A stretch of 64,000 bases of DNA from Marinobacter guineae (GCF_002744735.1 NZ_KZ319339.1:1302001-1366000), one strand, 5' to 3'. Positions 8,988 through 17,754 are shown, counted from the first letter of the stretch. The notes: generated from the letters alone by a model not told the origin. A program made the numbers and translations.

Positions 8988-9230
8988 TTACGACGCAGCT
9001 TCCAGTTCGTTGATCGCTTTTTTGAGCACCTTCACAGACTCGGTATGTTTACCCTGATTGTGCAGCGATTCACCCTGATCCCGGAGCGCTTTGATCCTGG
9101 CCTCAGTCTCACTGTCCAGTTGTGCCGACTGCAGTTATTCGTCGATCTGGCTCACCAGAGAGGGGCACTGGCTTCCGAGTGCACTGCCCGCAAAAAACAC
9201 CGCAAATAACAGAATCACAAGATAACGCAT
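8988..9230 (-). pseudogene. small secreted protein, inactivated by a nonsense codon
   Basis: The frame is the same length (81 codons) as the intact gene at 35216-35458 and begins with the same signal peptide (M-R-Y-L-V-I-L-L-F-A-V-F-F-A-G). Codon 32 (9135-9137) is TAA where the paralogue has CAA, so a single base change truncates the product just after cleavage of the signal peptide. The rest of the frame stays open, suggesting recent loss or suppression. Confidence 0.75.
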
Positions 9231-9336
9231 GATCGTTCCTCCTTTTTTCACACGCCTCCCTATAGCATAGCCAATCCGGCCTCGATGCGCGGCCCTAAAA
9301 TCAAAGCGCCAGGATCATGCTACCCCTTTGAAACCC

Positions 9337-10329
9337 TCAAGGGCGGCATACATACCAGTAGTTCTGGAAATCGTGTTCCAGCTCATGCACGTCGATATTC
9401 CGGACGCCCGCCTCACCAAAATACCCCAGCGCTTTCTCCCTCCCTCACATGGCTCCGAGTCCCTCGCCATCCTGCGCCAGGGAAACGGTCATGCAGTGCA
9501 TGCAGGAAATGGTGTAAAGCAACGGGCCGATCGGATGGTCCCTGTCACTGTGATGATGGCTTGACCCCTTGATATCCTGGGCCAGATAAACACCGTCGTC
9601 AGTGAGCGCTTGGCGGATGCCCCGCAACACAGCAAGAGGGTCCTTCTGGTCGTGGACGGCATCGAATGTGGTGATCAGATGGTAAGGGCCGGGTCGCTCG
9701 CTGTGTTCAAGGCCACTGACGTCAAATACCCGGAAGGTTGTGTTGTCGTTCCCGAGCGCCCTGGCTTCCTGGCTAGCATACCGGACGGCATCCCCGGATA
9801 TGTCGTACCCGGTAAACTGGCTGTTCGGGAAGAGCCTGGCCAGCTTGTTCAGTGCCCGCCCCCTGCCACAACCGACGTCGAGGACCCGAATACCTCGTTC
9901 CAGACGTTCGATAAGGCCTGGTACGAGCGGGAGAATATCTGTTTCCAGGGCAGGAACAACAGACTGACCACTGTCCTCGGCCATAACCTCGTGGAAGCGC
10001 TCGAAACGTTCATAGGGGACGCCGCCTCCGTTGCGAAAGCAATGAACAATGTCATCCTCCACCGAGCCAAGCAGCGGAATATACTGGGCAAATACCGCAA
10101 TGTTGTCTGTCGGTGCCTTCCGGCACAGGCCGGCAGCGTGTTCCCGGGGCAGGTAGTAGGTTTTTCCTGCGGGATCATTCTCGACAATGTTGCCAACGGT
10201 CATCGCTCCTAGCCATTCCCTGACGTATCGCTCGTCAAGGCCGGCCTTTTCCGCAATCTGAGCACTGATTGCAGCTGGCATCTCAGCCATGGTGTCGAAA
10301 AGTCCGGTTCGGTGGCCCACCGAGAGCAT
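9337..10329 (-). pseudogene. SAM-dependent methyltransferase, broken at both ends
   Basis: The central part is a class I methyltransferase with an N-terminal winged helix: motif I is V-L-D-V-G-C-G-R-G and motif II region is F-T-G-Y-D-I-S. At 9445-9447 a TGA replaces the expected Trp codon of G-A-M-W-G, while homologous sequence continues in frame to 9337 (L-G-Y-F-G-E-A-G-V, ending in Y-V-C-R-P). At the other end the frame begins at M-L-S-V-G-H-R-T-G, lacking the usual first residues, and a copy of the dispersed motif lies there. Probably non-functional, though a 294-aa product could still form. Confidence 0.65.
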
Positions 10330-10339
10330 CAGAGCCCGC

Positions 10340-10362
10340 GAAAACCGGGACAGACTTATTCC
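10340..10362 (-). repeat. dispersed motif copy
   Basis: GAAAACCGGGACAGACTTAT abuts the truncated 5' end of the methyltransferase pseudogene, so this copy coincides with a gene breakpoint. Confidence 0.65.
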
Positions 10363-10405
10363 CCCCCAATTTGTCCCGGTTATCGAAAACTGCAGGCAAT
10401 ATCAC

Positions 10406-10864
10406 TTATTCGACCTGATTTCCGTGATTCCAGACTCCCCAAAACACCATAGCGGCAACCACCACCATCGCCACCGAGAGCGATGACAGGGCTATGGCAA
10501 TGAGGCCTTCTTGAACTGCCGAACCCTCGAAGCCCGCAGCAGCTATGGGCATCATTGATCCGCCTGCACCGACAAACCCGGCAGCCAGCGTGGCCAGCCA
10601 GTTGGTGTAGGTACCGAATACCGCAAGACCAAATGCGATTCTTTCGGCAGTGCGCCCCAGCCGAAGCTTGGGCCAGATCACCCCCAGCACAATCAACACT
10701 ACTCCGTTCATGATGCCTTCAAGGTGGCTCGACAGCCCCATTCTGGCATTCTCCATTAACGGCAGTAGAAACCCCGTTAACAGCCCCATGAGAAACAGGA
10801 TGATACCGAGTTGGTACAGTCTGCGCTCGCGGTTGGTGACGGCCGACAGAGATGCGTTATTCAT
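10406..10864 (-). CDS. hab: hydroxylaminobenzene mutase (HabA/HabB family)
   Basis: The 152-aa protein has four hydrophobic helices (about 18-36, 52-66, 80-98, 122-144) and family motifs R-M-G-L-S-S-H-L-E-G, N-G-V-V-L-I and G-S-M-M-P-I-A-A. The family rearranges hydroxylaminobenzene to 2-aminophenol in the reductive route for nitrobenzene degradation; it needs no cofactor. It is divergent from a TetR gene with paired operators between them, and a nitroreductase gene lies 2.3 kb away. Family assignment is strong; the physiological substrate is inferred. Confidence 0.8.
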   Translation of the reverse strand: MNNASLSAVTNRERRLYQLGIILFLMGLLTGFLLPLMENARMGLSSHLEGIMNGVVLIVLGVIWPKLRLGRTAERIAFGLAVFGTYTNWLATLAAGFVGAGGSMMPIAAAGFEGSAVQEGLIAIALSSLSVAMVVVAAMVFWGVWNHGNQVE

Positions 10865-10931
10865 AAGTTACCCCCCTCCTGAATGTAGTCAGGGAGACCC
10901 GTCCCCGACTCGCGTTCCACTCATTTTAAGA

Positions 10932-10944
10932 ATACACTGTGTAT
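10932..10944. promoter_or_regulatory. putative TetR operator 1
   Basis: ATACAC-T-GTGTAT is a perfect 13-bp palindrome in the divergent mutase / TetR promoter region. It matches operator 2 except for one base in each half. Confidence 0.6.
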
Positions 10945-10993
10945 ATTCAATACGAGAGAATATCCCTCGTTCGCGCACCTGTCAATATTGGGT

Positions 10994-11006
10994 ATACAGC
11001 CTGTAT
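10994..11006. promoter_or_regulatory. putative TetR operator 2 overlapping the regulator start codon
   Basis: ATACAG-C-CTGTAT is a perfect 13-bp palindrome centred 62 bp (about six helical turns) from operator 1. Its right half contains the first bases of the TetR ATG. Confidence 0.6.
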
Positions 11007-11601
11007 GTCGATTAATTCCCCGAAACGTAGCTACCGAAAAACCGCCCGGGCAAAACAGGAAGAACAGACCCGGCAACGAATTACCGAAGCGGTCGTTGAG
11101 TTACACCGAACGGTCGGACCAGCGCAGACAACCATTAGTGACATTGCAAACCTGGCGGGTGTCGGCCGCGTGACGGTGTACAAACACTTCCCTGATGACT
11201 CCGCGATGTTTCGTGCCTGCGGTGATCACTGGATAGCCGATAACCCACCGCCGGATTTTGCTCAGGCACTCGCAGAGCCGGATGAGTTAAAGCGGGCTGC
11301 CGGCGTGCTCCGATTGCTTTACGACTACTACCGCCGTACCTACGACATGATGGGAAAAGTAATGCGGGATGCGAAGACAATGCCCGCCCTGGCGGATGTG
11401 GTTGAAAACGGATGGATGAAGCTGCTGCGAAGTCTTGAGGACTCGTTGATGCCAGCTGGGAAGCAAAGCGCCAGCGCAAAACGTTATCGTGCAACGCTCC
11501 GGGTAGCTATGGATATCGATACCTGGAGTACAATCTCCAAAATGGGTCTTGATGACGAATCGGCAGCAGAGCTGGTGTGCCAGTGGCTGAAGGAAGAATG
11601 A
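11005..11601 (+). CDS. TetR-family transcriptional regulator
   Basis: The product (198 aa from ATG 11005) has a TetR helix-turn-helix: T-I-S-D-I-A-N-L-A-G-V-G-R-V-T-V-Y-K-H-F. The C-terminal ligand domain is divergent, as usual. A start at 10939 would add 22 residues of non-family sequence reading through both operators, so I prefer 11005. Position and palindromes suggest it represses itself and the divergent hydroxylaminobenzene mutase gene. The inducer may be a nitroaromatic or hydroxylamino compound (inference). Confidence 0.8.
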   Translation: MSINSPKRSYRKTARAKQEEQTRQRITEAVVELHRTVGPAQTTISDIANLAGVGRVTVYKHFPDDSAMFRACGDHWIADNPPPDFAQALAEPDELKRAAGVLRLLYDYYRRTYDMMGKVMRDAKTMPALADVVENGWMKLLRSLEDSLMPAGKQSASAKRYRATLRVAMDIDTWSTISKMGLDDESAAELVCQWLKEE

Positions 11602-11662
11602 CAATGCTTTTTAGAGCCGTGACACCAACGGTTGCTTCGGGCCTTCTGATCATCGCCAAATG

Positions 11663-11678
11663 GGAAAACCGGTTTTCC
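11663..11678. other. 16-bp perfect palindrome
   Basis: GGAAAACCGGTTTTCC lies between the TetR gene and the convergent small membrane peptide gene. It resembles two fused half-motifs of the dispersed repeat and could be a binding site or a weak bidirectional terminator. Confidence 0.35.
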
Positions 11679-11689
11679 AAAGCCATGAT

Positions 11690-11797
11690 CTAGCGCAAAA
11701 CAAAAACGAGAAGGATCAAGCATATCGTGATATTCAGAACCCAGATGAGCAAAGAAACCCGTCGCCGCTGGCTCAAGCGCTTGAATGGACTAGTCAT
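11690..11797 (-). CDS. 35-aa membrane peptide coupled to the flavocytochrome gene
   Basis: ATG 11797 overlaps the TAG stop of the flavocytochrome gene (ATGACTAG), the arrangement of translational coupling. The product has a basic start (K-R-L-S-Q-R-R-R) then one strongly hydrophobic helix (V-S-L-L-I-W-V-L-N-I-T-I-C-L-I-L-L-V-F-V-L) and ends in R. It would insert as a single-pass inner-membrane peptide with its N-terminus inside. I know no family. It may be a small partner subunit of the flavocytochrome, or a chance ORF. Confidence 0.45.
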   Translation of the reverse strand: MTSPFKRLSQRRRVSLLIWVLNITICLILLVFVLR

Positions 11798-13094
11798 AGT
11801 TGAACCGCTCCGACAGGATACGATGAGAGGGCGTTCCCCTCTTAATCAAGTGGTCTTCAACGACATCCATCATGATCGCCGGCCCGCACATCACAAAGAC
11901 CCATTCGCTGAACTCTTGCTCTGAAAAGACGCGATCTATCAGCGCTGCATCTATAAAGCCTGTCTCTCCGTGCCAGGTTTCTGGCGGTTCGGACAGCACG
12001 TAGACCACGTCCTCCGGATCCAGCTCTTCCCGATAGGCAATCTGATCGATCACCCGATTTCCATAGATCAACTTCACCTTGCGCGAATCGTCGGTCAGGC
12101 GCATTTGCCTGAGTATGCCCAGCAGCGGAGCAAGGCCAACGCCACCTGCGATGAGAGCGACCCCGGGTTCAGCGCGACCATCGACAGAAAGATTGCCATA
12201 AGGCCCGTCAAGATAAGCGACTGTTCCAGTTTTTATCTGGCCAATGGTTCGTGTGAAGTCGCCAAGCTCTTTGATCATGAAAGATATTTCCGGTCCGGCC
12301 GCCGGCGCTGAGGAAATGGAGAACGGGTTTTCTTTCATCGAGAATGGGGGGTGCCCCACGTTTAGCCAGGCGAATTGCCCAGCTTTGTAATCAAGACCAC
12401 GATGACCGTCTGGCTCCACGGTCACTTCCCATTGTTTTGGCGTCAACCGGACTACGGAGGTCACCCGCCAGGGACGGGCCTTCTGCAGAAGGGGAACCAG
12501 CAGGTAGACAGTCAGTAGTGACCCAACAGCCACGCCTGTCATTGCCAGCCACACCCAGCTCATCACCGGCTGCGAGCCGTAGCGCCCGGCATACACGGTA
12601 TGATGCAACAGAAGAACTGCGATCAAGAGCGCGCCGACCCCGTGTAAAAGGCGCCATGTCTCGTATTTGAAGTCCAGCTGGGTACGCCCGATGGCCAGCA
12701 GCACAAGGCTTGGAAGAAGCAGGTAGGCGGCAATGCCTGTCGACAGAGCGGAAAAATCAGTCGTGATGGTCAATTCGCGCGTCGGGTCCCATGGGCGTTG
12801 ACCACCTGACGGCGTCCCCTGGTAAAGAAACGGGTGTAGCAGAGCAAAGACCAATGCCGTGCGAGCCATGATCTGGTGAAACCGCATGGTCACATCCAGT
12901 CCAACGCCATTTGAAATGGCCTTGAAACGGCCGGACAGAATGAATTCCACGAGGACCATCGAGAAGGCCAGAATGCCAAGGCCAGATGCCAGTTCCTGGT
13001 GGAACTGGCGTGGCGGCCCTCCGACCCACGCGGACAAGATCAACGGCAATGTGATAGCGACAAGGTAAGCAACGATCAAAAACAGTAGTTTCAT
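11790..13094 (-). CDS. ferric-reductase-like transmembrane flavocytochrome
   Basis: The N-terminal half has about six membrane helices with paired histidines (F-H-Q-I-M, L-L-H-P-F, L-L-H-G-V, L-L-L-H-H-T-V) typical of the Ferric_reduct b-haem domain. The C-terminal half is a ferredoxin-NADP reductase module: N-P-F-S-I-S-S (FAD), G-G-V-G-L-A-P-L (NADPH) and V-M-C-G-P-A-I-M-M. It should move electrons from cytoplasmic NAD(P)H across the inner membrane. The acceptor is unknown. It follows the nitroreductase on the same strand (117 bp) and ends in a coupled 35-aa peptide. Confidence 0.85.
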   Translation of the reverse strand: MKLLFLIVAYLVAITLPLILSAWVGGPPRQFHQELASGLGILAFSMVLVEFILSGRFKAISNGVGLDVTMRFHQIMARTALVFALLHPFLYQGTPSGGQRPWDPTRELTITTDFSALSTGIAAYLLLPSLVLLAIGRTQLDFKYETWRLLHGVGALLIAVLLLHHTVYAGRYGSQPVMSWVWLAMTGVAVGSLLTVYLLVPLLQKARPWRVTSVVRLTPKQWEVTVEPDGHRGLDYKAGQFAWLNVGHPPFSMKENPFSISSAPAAGPEISFMIKELGDFTRTIGQIKTGTVAYLDGPYGNLSVDGRAEPGVALIAGGVGLAPLLGILRQMRLTDDSRKVKLIYGNRVIDQIAYREELDPEDVVYVLSEPPETWHGETGFIDAALIDRVFSEQEFSEWVFVMCGPAIMMDVVEDHLIKRGTPSHRILSERFNYD

Positions 13095-13211
13095 CGGTCT
13101 AGCCTGTTTCGCTTCTTCTGGCCATGCAATCTAGTCTTCCACAGAGCCCCTGGATTTCAGGAAGTGCACCACAGGCTAACACCGGTTAGCCGCCACCCCA
13201 ACACTAATGGT

Positions 13212-13838
13212 TCATACCCTGATAACAAAGTCGTCGTAATCCAGACGCACCTTGGTTAATCCGGCGGTATGATCTCTTGCACTGCGATGACCCAGCGCCA
13301 CAATGGCGCTGGTCTCAAGGCCTCGCTCTTTCAAACCCAGCACTTGGTCGTAAGCGCTGGCATCAATGCCCGTCATTGGACAACTGTCGATGGCCATCAC
13401 TGCCGCCGCCGACAGCAAGGTTCCCAGCGCAATGTAGGCTTGCTGATGGGCCCACTGCCTTTTCTCCAACTCCGATTTTGACGCCAGAGCACCTTTCATA
13501 TGGGCGGCATACCCTGCAACTTCTTTTAAGCTGCTACCGCGGGCCTGAAGATGTCGCTCGATATACCGATCCACGGTGTCATCGCCGATCCGGGTCTCAG
13601 CTGCGAAAACAACCAGATGGGAACATTCCCTCACCTTCTGCTGGCCGAAAGAATGCGGCAAAAGGTCTCTTCGAACGGACGCCGATTCGACGAGAATCAC
13701 CCTATAGGGCTGCAACCCGTAGGACGAAGCGCTTTTACGGGTTGCGTCCAGGAGCGATTCAACGGCTTGATCTTCCAATGATTCCGGAGAGAATTCCCGG
13801 GCGGCATAACGCCAATCCAGTGCAGCATGAATATCCAT
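13212..13838 (-). CDS. NfsB-type nitroreductase family protein
   Basis: The 208-aa product shows the FMN-binding nitroreductase pattern: R-Y-A-A-R-E-F near the start, S-A-S-S-Y-G-L-Q-P-Y-R, and M-A-I-D-S-C-P-M-T-G-I-D-A near the active-site loop. Such enzymes reduce nitroaromatics, quinones or enones with NAD(P)H. ATG 13838 has GGGAGG seven bases upstream and overlaps the stop of the truncated cyclase gene (TGATG). With hydroxylaminobenzene mutase nearby, a nitroarene-to-aminophenol route is plausible but unproven. Confidence 0.85.
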   Translation of the reverse strand: MDIHAALDWRYAAREFSPESLEDQAVESLLDATRKSASSYGLQPYRVILVESASVRRDLLPHSFGQQKVRECSHLVVFAAETRIGDDTVDRYIERHLQARGSSLKEVAGYAAHMKGALASKSELEKRQWAHQQAYIALGTLLSAAAVMAIDSCPMTGIDASAYDQVLGLKERGLETSAIVALGHRSARDHTAGLTKVRLDYDDFVIRV

Positions 13839-14164
13839 CAGTCGACCTCCCTGTATGGGATGGCCACAGGGCGCAACGGTGCAGCGCCTTTGGGTGTGTG
13901 AGTCATCCACATCTGAAAGTGCGGATCACCTGCAGCCTGCCAGCTGGGCATACCAATAAAATACTCAACGCTCAGATCGTAGGCACGGGTAGGGTTCAGA
14001 TTGGCAAGTGCAGCCATTCTGGAGTCGACAGTCATCATATTCAGTCGACCTATTTCATCGTCGGGACCCCAGGGACTCGACGCGACATCAGCAGCGCTGG
14101 CCATTGCAGGCGCCACTGAGGCCGACAGCATGAGGGCAGCAAAAAATGGAATCTTGGTTTTCAT
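13838..14164 (-). pseudogene. cyclase-family (kynurenine-formamidase-like) protein, truncated
   Basis: A signal peptide (M-K-T-K-I-P-F-F-A-A-L-M-L-S-A-S) is followed by S-P-W-G-P-D-D-E-I-G-R-L-N and S-V-E-Y-F-I-G-M-P-S-W, the usual start of the exported PF04199 cyclase family (about 300 aa). After H-T-P-K-G the sequence diverges and stops at 108 aa, without the metal-binding HxGTHxD region. The stop overlaps the nitroreductase start. The 5' end, including promoter and signal peptide, may survive only as a leader for the downstream genes. Confidence 0.65.
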
Positions 14165-14298
14165 AGAGTGGTCCTCCTCAGGTTCGGACGTTCACTCTAT
14201 GAAATGGCTGGCAGCCGATAAACGGAAGGAAAAGAACTTAATAATTTCCTTTTCGGAAACAATAAATCCGTGAATTTTCTTCATCGGCCCAGCAAGCT

Positions 14299-15195
14299 CT
14301 ATTCCCAATAGGGCCGATCTCCCAGATGCGCATCAAGATGATCCACCAAGAGCTTTACCTTCGCCGGCTGCTTGCGCCCCGGGGGAAATAGTGCAAACAC
14401 CGTATAGGGCTTTGGCGGGAAATCATCCAGCACGGGTGTCAGAGCTCCGCTCTCGATATCAGGCTGCACCAGGAAGCGCGGCAGGAAACCAATCCCCAAG
14501 CCGTTCAGCAGGCTCCGGCGCATAGCAAGGCTACTGTCTGTGCGGAAATTGCCAGATACCACCACTTCCTCGTCACCCAACGCCCAGACCCTTGGCTTTT
14601 CGTGGAGCGTGTAGGTCAGGCAGTTGTGCGCTGCCAGATCGGCGGGCGATTCTATCGGGGGTGCATTATCAAGATACTGCGGCGCAGCACAGACAATGTT
14701 TCTGGATGTCCTGAGCGGCCGTGCCAACAGGCTTGAATCGGCCAATAAGCTGCGTACCCGGATCGCGATATCCACGCCCTGCTCCACCAGGTCCACCATA
14801 CGGTCGCTGAGCTGCAGGTCGACATCAATCTCCGGATAGCGCATCAGAAAGCTGTCGATAGCCTCCGTGATATGCGTCAGGCCGAAGGACATAGGCACGT
14901 TAATCCGAATGGTTCCGCGGGGCTCCGACTGAATGCCCCTGGCTTCCAGCTCCGCGTCTTCCAGACCATCCAGCAACGCCTGAGTCCGTTCAAGAAAAGC
15001 CAGGCCAGCGTCTGTGAGATGCATTCTGCGCGTCGTGCGATTGATCAGCCGGGTGTCGATGTCCCGCTCAAGAAACGCAATGTGCTTGCTGACCGTCGCA
15101 GCGGTGATATCCAGATCATCGGCCGCTTGGGTAAAACTCCCCAGTTCCGCAACGCGACGGAACACTTTCATGGCAACAAGCTTATCGGTAGCCAC
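14299..15195 (-). CDS. LysR-family transcriptional regulator
   Basis: The N-terminal winged helix-turn-helix (G-S-F-T-Q-A-A-D-D-L-D-I-T-A-A-T-V-S-K-H-I) is followed by a LysR substrate domain. GTG 15195 has AGGAG six bases upstream and gives the family-typical start; the ORF extends to 15243 without support. It is divergent from the EamA gene (150 bp between) and upstream of the truncated cyclase / nitroreductase / flavocytochrome genes on its own strand. It probably controls one or both. Confidence 0.85.
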   Translation of the reverse strand: MATDKLVAMKVFRRVAELGSFTQAADDLDITAATVSKHIAFLERDIDTRLINRTTRRMHLTDAGLAFLERTQALLDGLEDAELEARGIQSEPRGTIRINVPMSFGLTHITEAIDSFLMRYPEIDVDLQLSDRMVDLVEQGVDIAIRVRSLLADSSLLARPLRTSRNIVCAAPQYLDNAPPIESPADLAAHNCLTYTLHEKPRVWALGDEEVVVSGNFRTDSSLAMRRSLLNGLGIGFLPRFLVQPDIESGALTPVLDDFPPKPYTVFALFPPGRKQPAKVKLLVDHLDAHLGDRPYWE

Positions 15196-15345
15196 CGCAG
15201 ACTCCTGAATATTCCTATGACATTCGCTGGCGATAATTTCCAATCTGGAATGAGTATTGTTCGGTTCGCTCCAATTATCAATGCAATAAATCCATTCACA
15301 CTCATGATCACTGGTTTCAATCCAACAACATGGAGCAGGCCAATC

Positions 15346-16251
15346 ATGATCACGCTAGCGCAACGTAGGGCCTTGCCGCCCCAAGTCATCGTCTGGGGCC
15401 TGTTGATGACCAATGGATTTTTGATCGCCCTGATGCTCGCCCTCGCCAAGTCGGCGACGTCCTACGGCATGCCCGCCATTACCTATGCGTTCTGGCAGAC
15501 CTTGATTGCCGGGATCGTTCTTTTGCTTTGCACTGGAAAGCTCCGGGCAATGGTCGCACGACGGCTCACCACATACTTTCTGATCAGCAGCCTAACGGGC
15601 ATCGCCATACCCAATGCCATCGGCTTTTATCTGGTCACCAGACTTGGCACCGGCTATGTCGGCATCATGTACGCCCTGCCACCGATATTTACTTTGCTGA
15701 TTGCCACAACCATGGGGCTGGAAAATCTTAATTGGAAAAGGCTGACGGGGCTAACAATTGCAGTGTCCGCATGCGCGTGGATCGTAATTCAGCGGCACTC
15801 TGAAGTCAGCCAGACAAGTCTGCTCTGGTTTGCCCTTGGCCTCGTCATCCCTGTGGCGCTGTCGGTCGGCAATATTTACCGTTCAGTCGCCTGGCCGGGT
15901 CAAACCAGCCCCATGACACTTGCTGCCGGCACGCTGCTTACATCAGCAATCTTCCTCGGCATGCTCGCAAAACTGACGGAAACATCCCTGATCATGGCAG
16001 GTTTTCGATCTCCACTTCTGAGCATTGTGGTTATGCAGGGTTTTCTTACCGCACTCACTTACTACTGCGCCTTCGAGGTCCAGAAGCGATCCAATCCGGT
16101 GTTCTACAGCCAACTGGGTGCGATTGCCGCCGTGTTTGGGCTACTCATTGGTGTAGCGTGGTTTGATGAGCGCTATTCACTGGGGGTCTGGCTCGGCGCT
16201 CTGGCCGTTATTATTGGGTTGCGTATGAGCAATCGTGCGTCGCAAGGCTAG
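15346..16251 (+). CDS. EamA/DMT-family membrane transporter
   Basis: The 301-aa protein has ten predicted hydrophobic helices in two EamA repeats (for example V-I-W-G-L-L-M-T-N-G-F-L-I and G-F-Y-L-V-T-R-L-G-T-G-Y). Family members export metabolites or amino acids. ATG 15346 has GGAG about ten bases upstream; the open frame runs 158 codons further 5' through the antisense of LysR, which is not coding. Divergent from the LysR gene, which likely regulates it. Confidence 0.85.
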   Translation: MITLAQRRALPPQVIVWGLLMTNGFLIALMLALAKSATSYGMPAITYAFWQTLIAGIVLLLCTGKLRAMVARRLTTYFLISSLTGIAIPNAIGFYLVTRLGTGYVGIMYALPPIFTLLIATTMGLENLNWKRLTGLTIAVSACAWIVIQRHSEVSQTSLLWFALGLVIPVALSVGNIYRSVAWPGQTSPMTLAAGTLLTSAIFLGMLAKLTETSLIMAGFRSPLLSIVVMQGFLTALTYYCAFEVQKRSNPVFYSQLGAIAAVFGLLIGVAWFDERYSLGVWLGALAVIIGLRMSNRASQG

Positions 16252-16329
16252 GCAAACGCCGGTATAGTGCAACCATGAACTACCCCAACGCATTGTCTGC
16301 CTAACCGAAGAAACCACAGCAACCGTCTA

Positions 16330-16544
16330 CGCCGTCGGAGCCGTTGCCGCGGAACCCCACTTTCATCAGGGCAGGTATCGAAACCTGGAGTCTGTGGCCC
16401 GCCATGCACTGGGGTACCTTCGTACTCACTGACGAACCCATGGACGAACCACTCCGTCGACTGCGGTTGGCGTTGGAGAAACAAGGCACCAATGAATCGG
16501 ATTTTCGGGTGATGCAACACGGGGAAGTGTGGTCGCCGCAGTGA
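16330..16544 (+). pseudogene. MBL-fold hydrolase copy with large internal deletion
   Basis: The segment starts with P-H-F-H-Q-G-R-Y-R-N-L-E-S, matching residues about 14-26 of the MBL protein at 3101. It then switches frame at GCCATGCACTGG to A-M-H-W-G-T-F-V-L-T-D-E-P-M-D-E-P, matching residues 284 to the end. All metal-binding motifs in between are gone. The identical GCCATGCACTGG at the intact gene suggests deletion at a short identity. Confidence 0.75.
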
Positions 16545-16561
16545 TAGGCGGGAACGCGAGT

Positions 16562-17047
16562 TCAGAAGTACCCCAACAGCCTGCCAAGGACCAGCACACT
16601 GATCCAGACTGCCAGGGACAGAAAGGCCCCTGCCCTCAAGGCTACAGGCATGGGAGCCTCCATCGGGAGGCTCCGTATATCCTGTTGCTTTAACACCCGC
16701 CCCAGAATTAACGCGTTCAAGACGCCCAAGAGAACGAGCACGATCTTCGCCTGGAACAACGGCGACCCGGCGTAGTCCGCGGCCGCTGTGGCGAATAACA
16801 GTACGCCGCAGACAACCGCCAACCCCAAACCAATTGCCGATGTAATTCGAAGCACATCAACAAACACCATCACGGGGTAGTTGCGCCAGAGCCCCAGCAA
16901 GCGCAAATCCAGCGGCACAATGCCGCCAACCAGCATGGCAACCCCGAGAATATGCCCGGCATTTACCAGCGGGTACATGAATGTGGAGTTGCGCAGGGCC
17001 GAGGCAAAGGCCAGATTCTCGACTGAGACCAGCGCTTGCTCGATCAT
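16562..17047 (-). CDS. four-helix integral membrane protein (DUF6644/DUF2214-like)
   Basis: The 161-aa product has four or five hydrophobic helices, among them V-N-A-G-H-I-L-G-V-A-M-L-V-G-G and L-V-L-L-G-V-L-N-A-L-I-L. A His within the first helix could bind haem as in small cytochrome-b-like proteins, which is inference. It lies eight bases downstream of the DUF6152-like gene on the same strand, so the two form an operon. Function not known. Confidence 0.6.
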   Translation of the reverse strand: MIEQALVSVENLAFASALRNSTFMYPLVNAGHILGVAMLVGGIVPLDLRLLGLWRNYPVMVFVDVLRITSAIGLGLAVVCGVLLFATAAADYAGSPLFQAKIVLVLLGVLNALILGRVLKQQDIRSLPMEAPMPVALRAGAFLSLAVWISVLVLGRLLGYF

Positions 17048-17055
17048 CCCCGGGC

Positions 17056-17436
17056 TCAGGACGTACGGTCGGGATACAAATCGTAGTCCTTCCCGTCGAT
17101 CACAACCCGTTCGGCCTTGACCAGACGTTCGCCTTCTTTGGCGGAGCGATGACCATGCACGGTAATTTCCCGGCCCTGGATCAACATCTCTTTGCTGAGC
17201 CCAACCCGGTCGTTACGCCAGGGCTGACCAACTTCCACAACCCATTCCTCGCTATCCACGCTTATGGTGACCTCGCCATGGGGATTACCAAGGCGCACAG
17301 ATTGAATGACACCGGTGATTTCAAATTCCTCGTCGGTTGCCCAGGCCCAACCATGATGAGCCTGCGCGGCAGAGGCAGCGAGAAAAGCAGCAAGAACAGC
17401 TGAACAGAGCAGATAGGTAAAACGAAACTGAGGCAT
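17056..17436 (-). CDS. DUF6152-like exported protein
   Basis: The 126-aa product has a signal peptide ending A-S-A-A-Q-A, then mature H-H-G-W-A-W-A. The HHGW start after cleavage and the small beta-rich domain (F-E-I-T-G-V-I-Q-S-V, N-P-H-G-E-V-T-I) match the DUF6152 family, a periplasmic protein of unknown role, perhaps metal related through its N-terminal histidines. ATG 17436 is chosen because it starts the signal peptide; upstream codons are not signal-like. Confidence 0.65.
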   Translation of the reverse strand: MPQFRFTYLLCSAVLAAFLAASAAQAHHGWAWATDEEFEITGVIQSVRLGNPHGEVTISVDSEEWVVEVGQPWRNDRVGLSKEMLIQGREITVHGHRSAKEGERLVKAERVVIDGKDYDLYPDRTS

Positions 17437-17754
17437 ATCCAATCCTCTTATCGCGGTTCTGTCAGGGCAATCGCTCACGCACTTCATCATGCCCACTCAA
17501 ATGTACGATAGTTCCATTACACCAGACTATGACAGGTACGCCAGAGATTCATTCCCCCGCGATAAGGAAGAACAACGACTGGATATGCGGCTTATCTTTG
17601 CAACTCGTCCAGTTTTATTTGCCCTTGGATAACCATAAATGCGTTCGGACTTTCGTTCTGTTACAGACATTTAGTGTCCGGCTCGATATTCTGAAGCAGC
17701 GTGGGCACAGACCGTTATGATGGCTGGCTGGTTTCCGGGACACAGGATTTGCGA

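Noticed and set aside
14872..15345. 158-codon N-terminal extension of the EamA frame
   Set aside because: It runs antisense through the LysR gene, has no transporter-like sequence, and a good start with GGAG exists at 15346.
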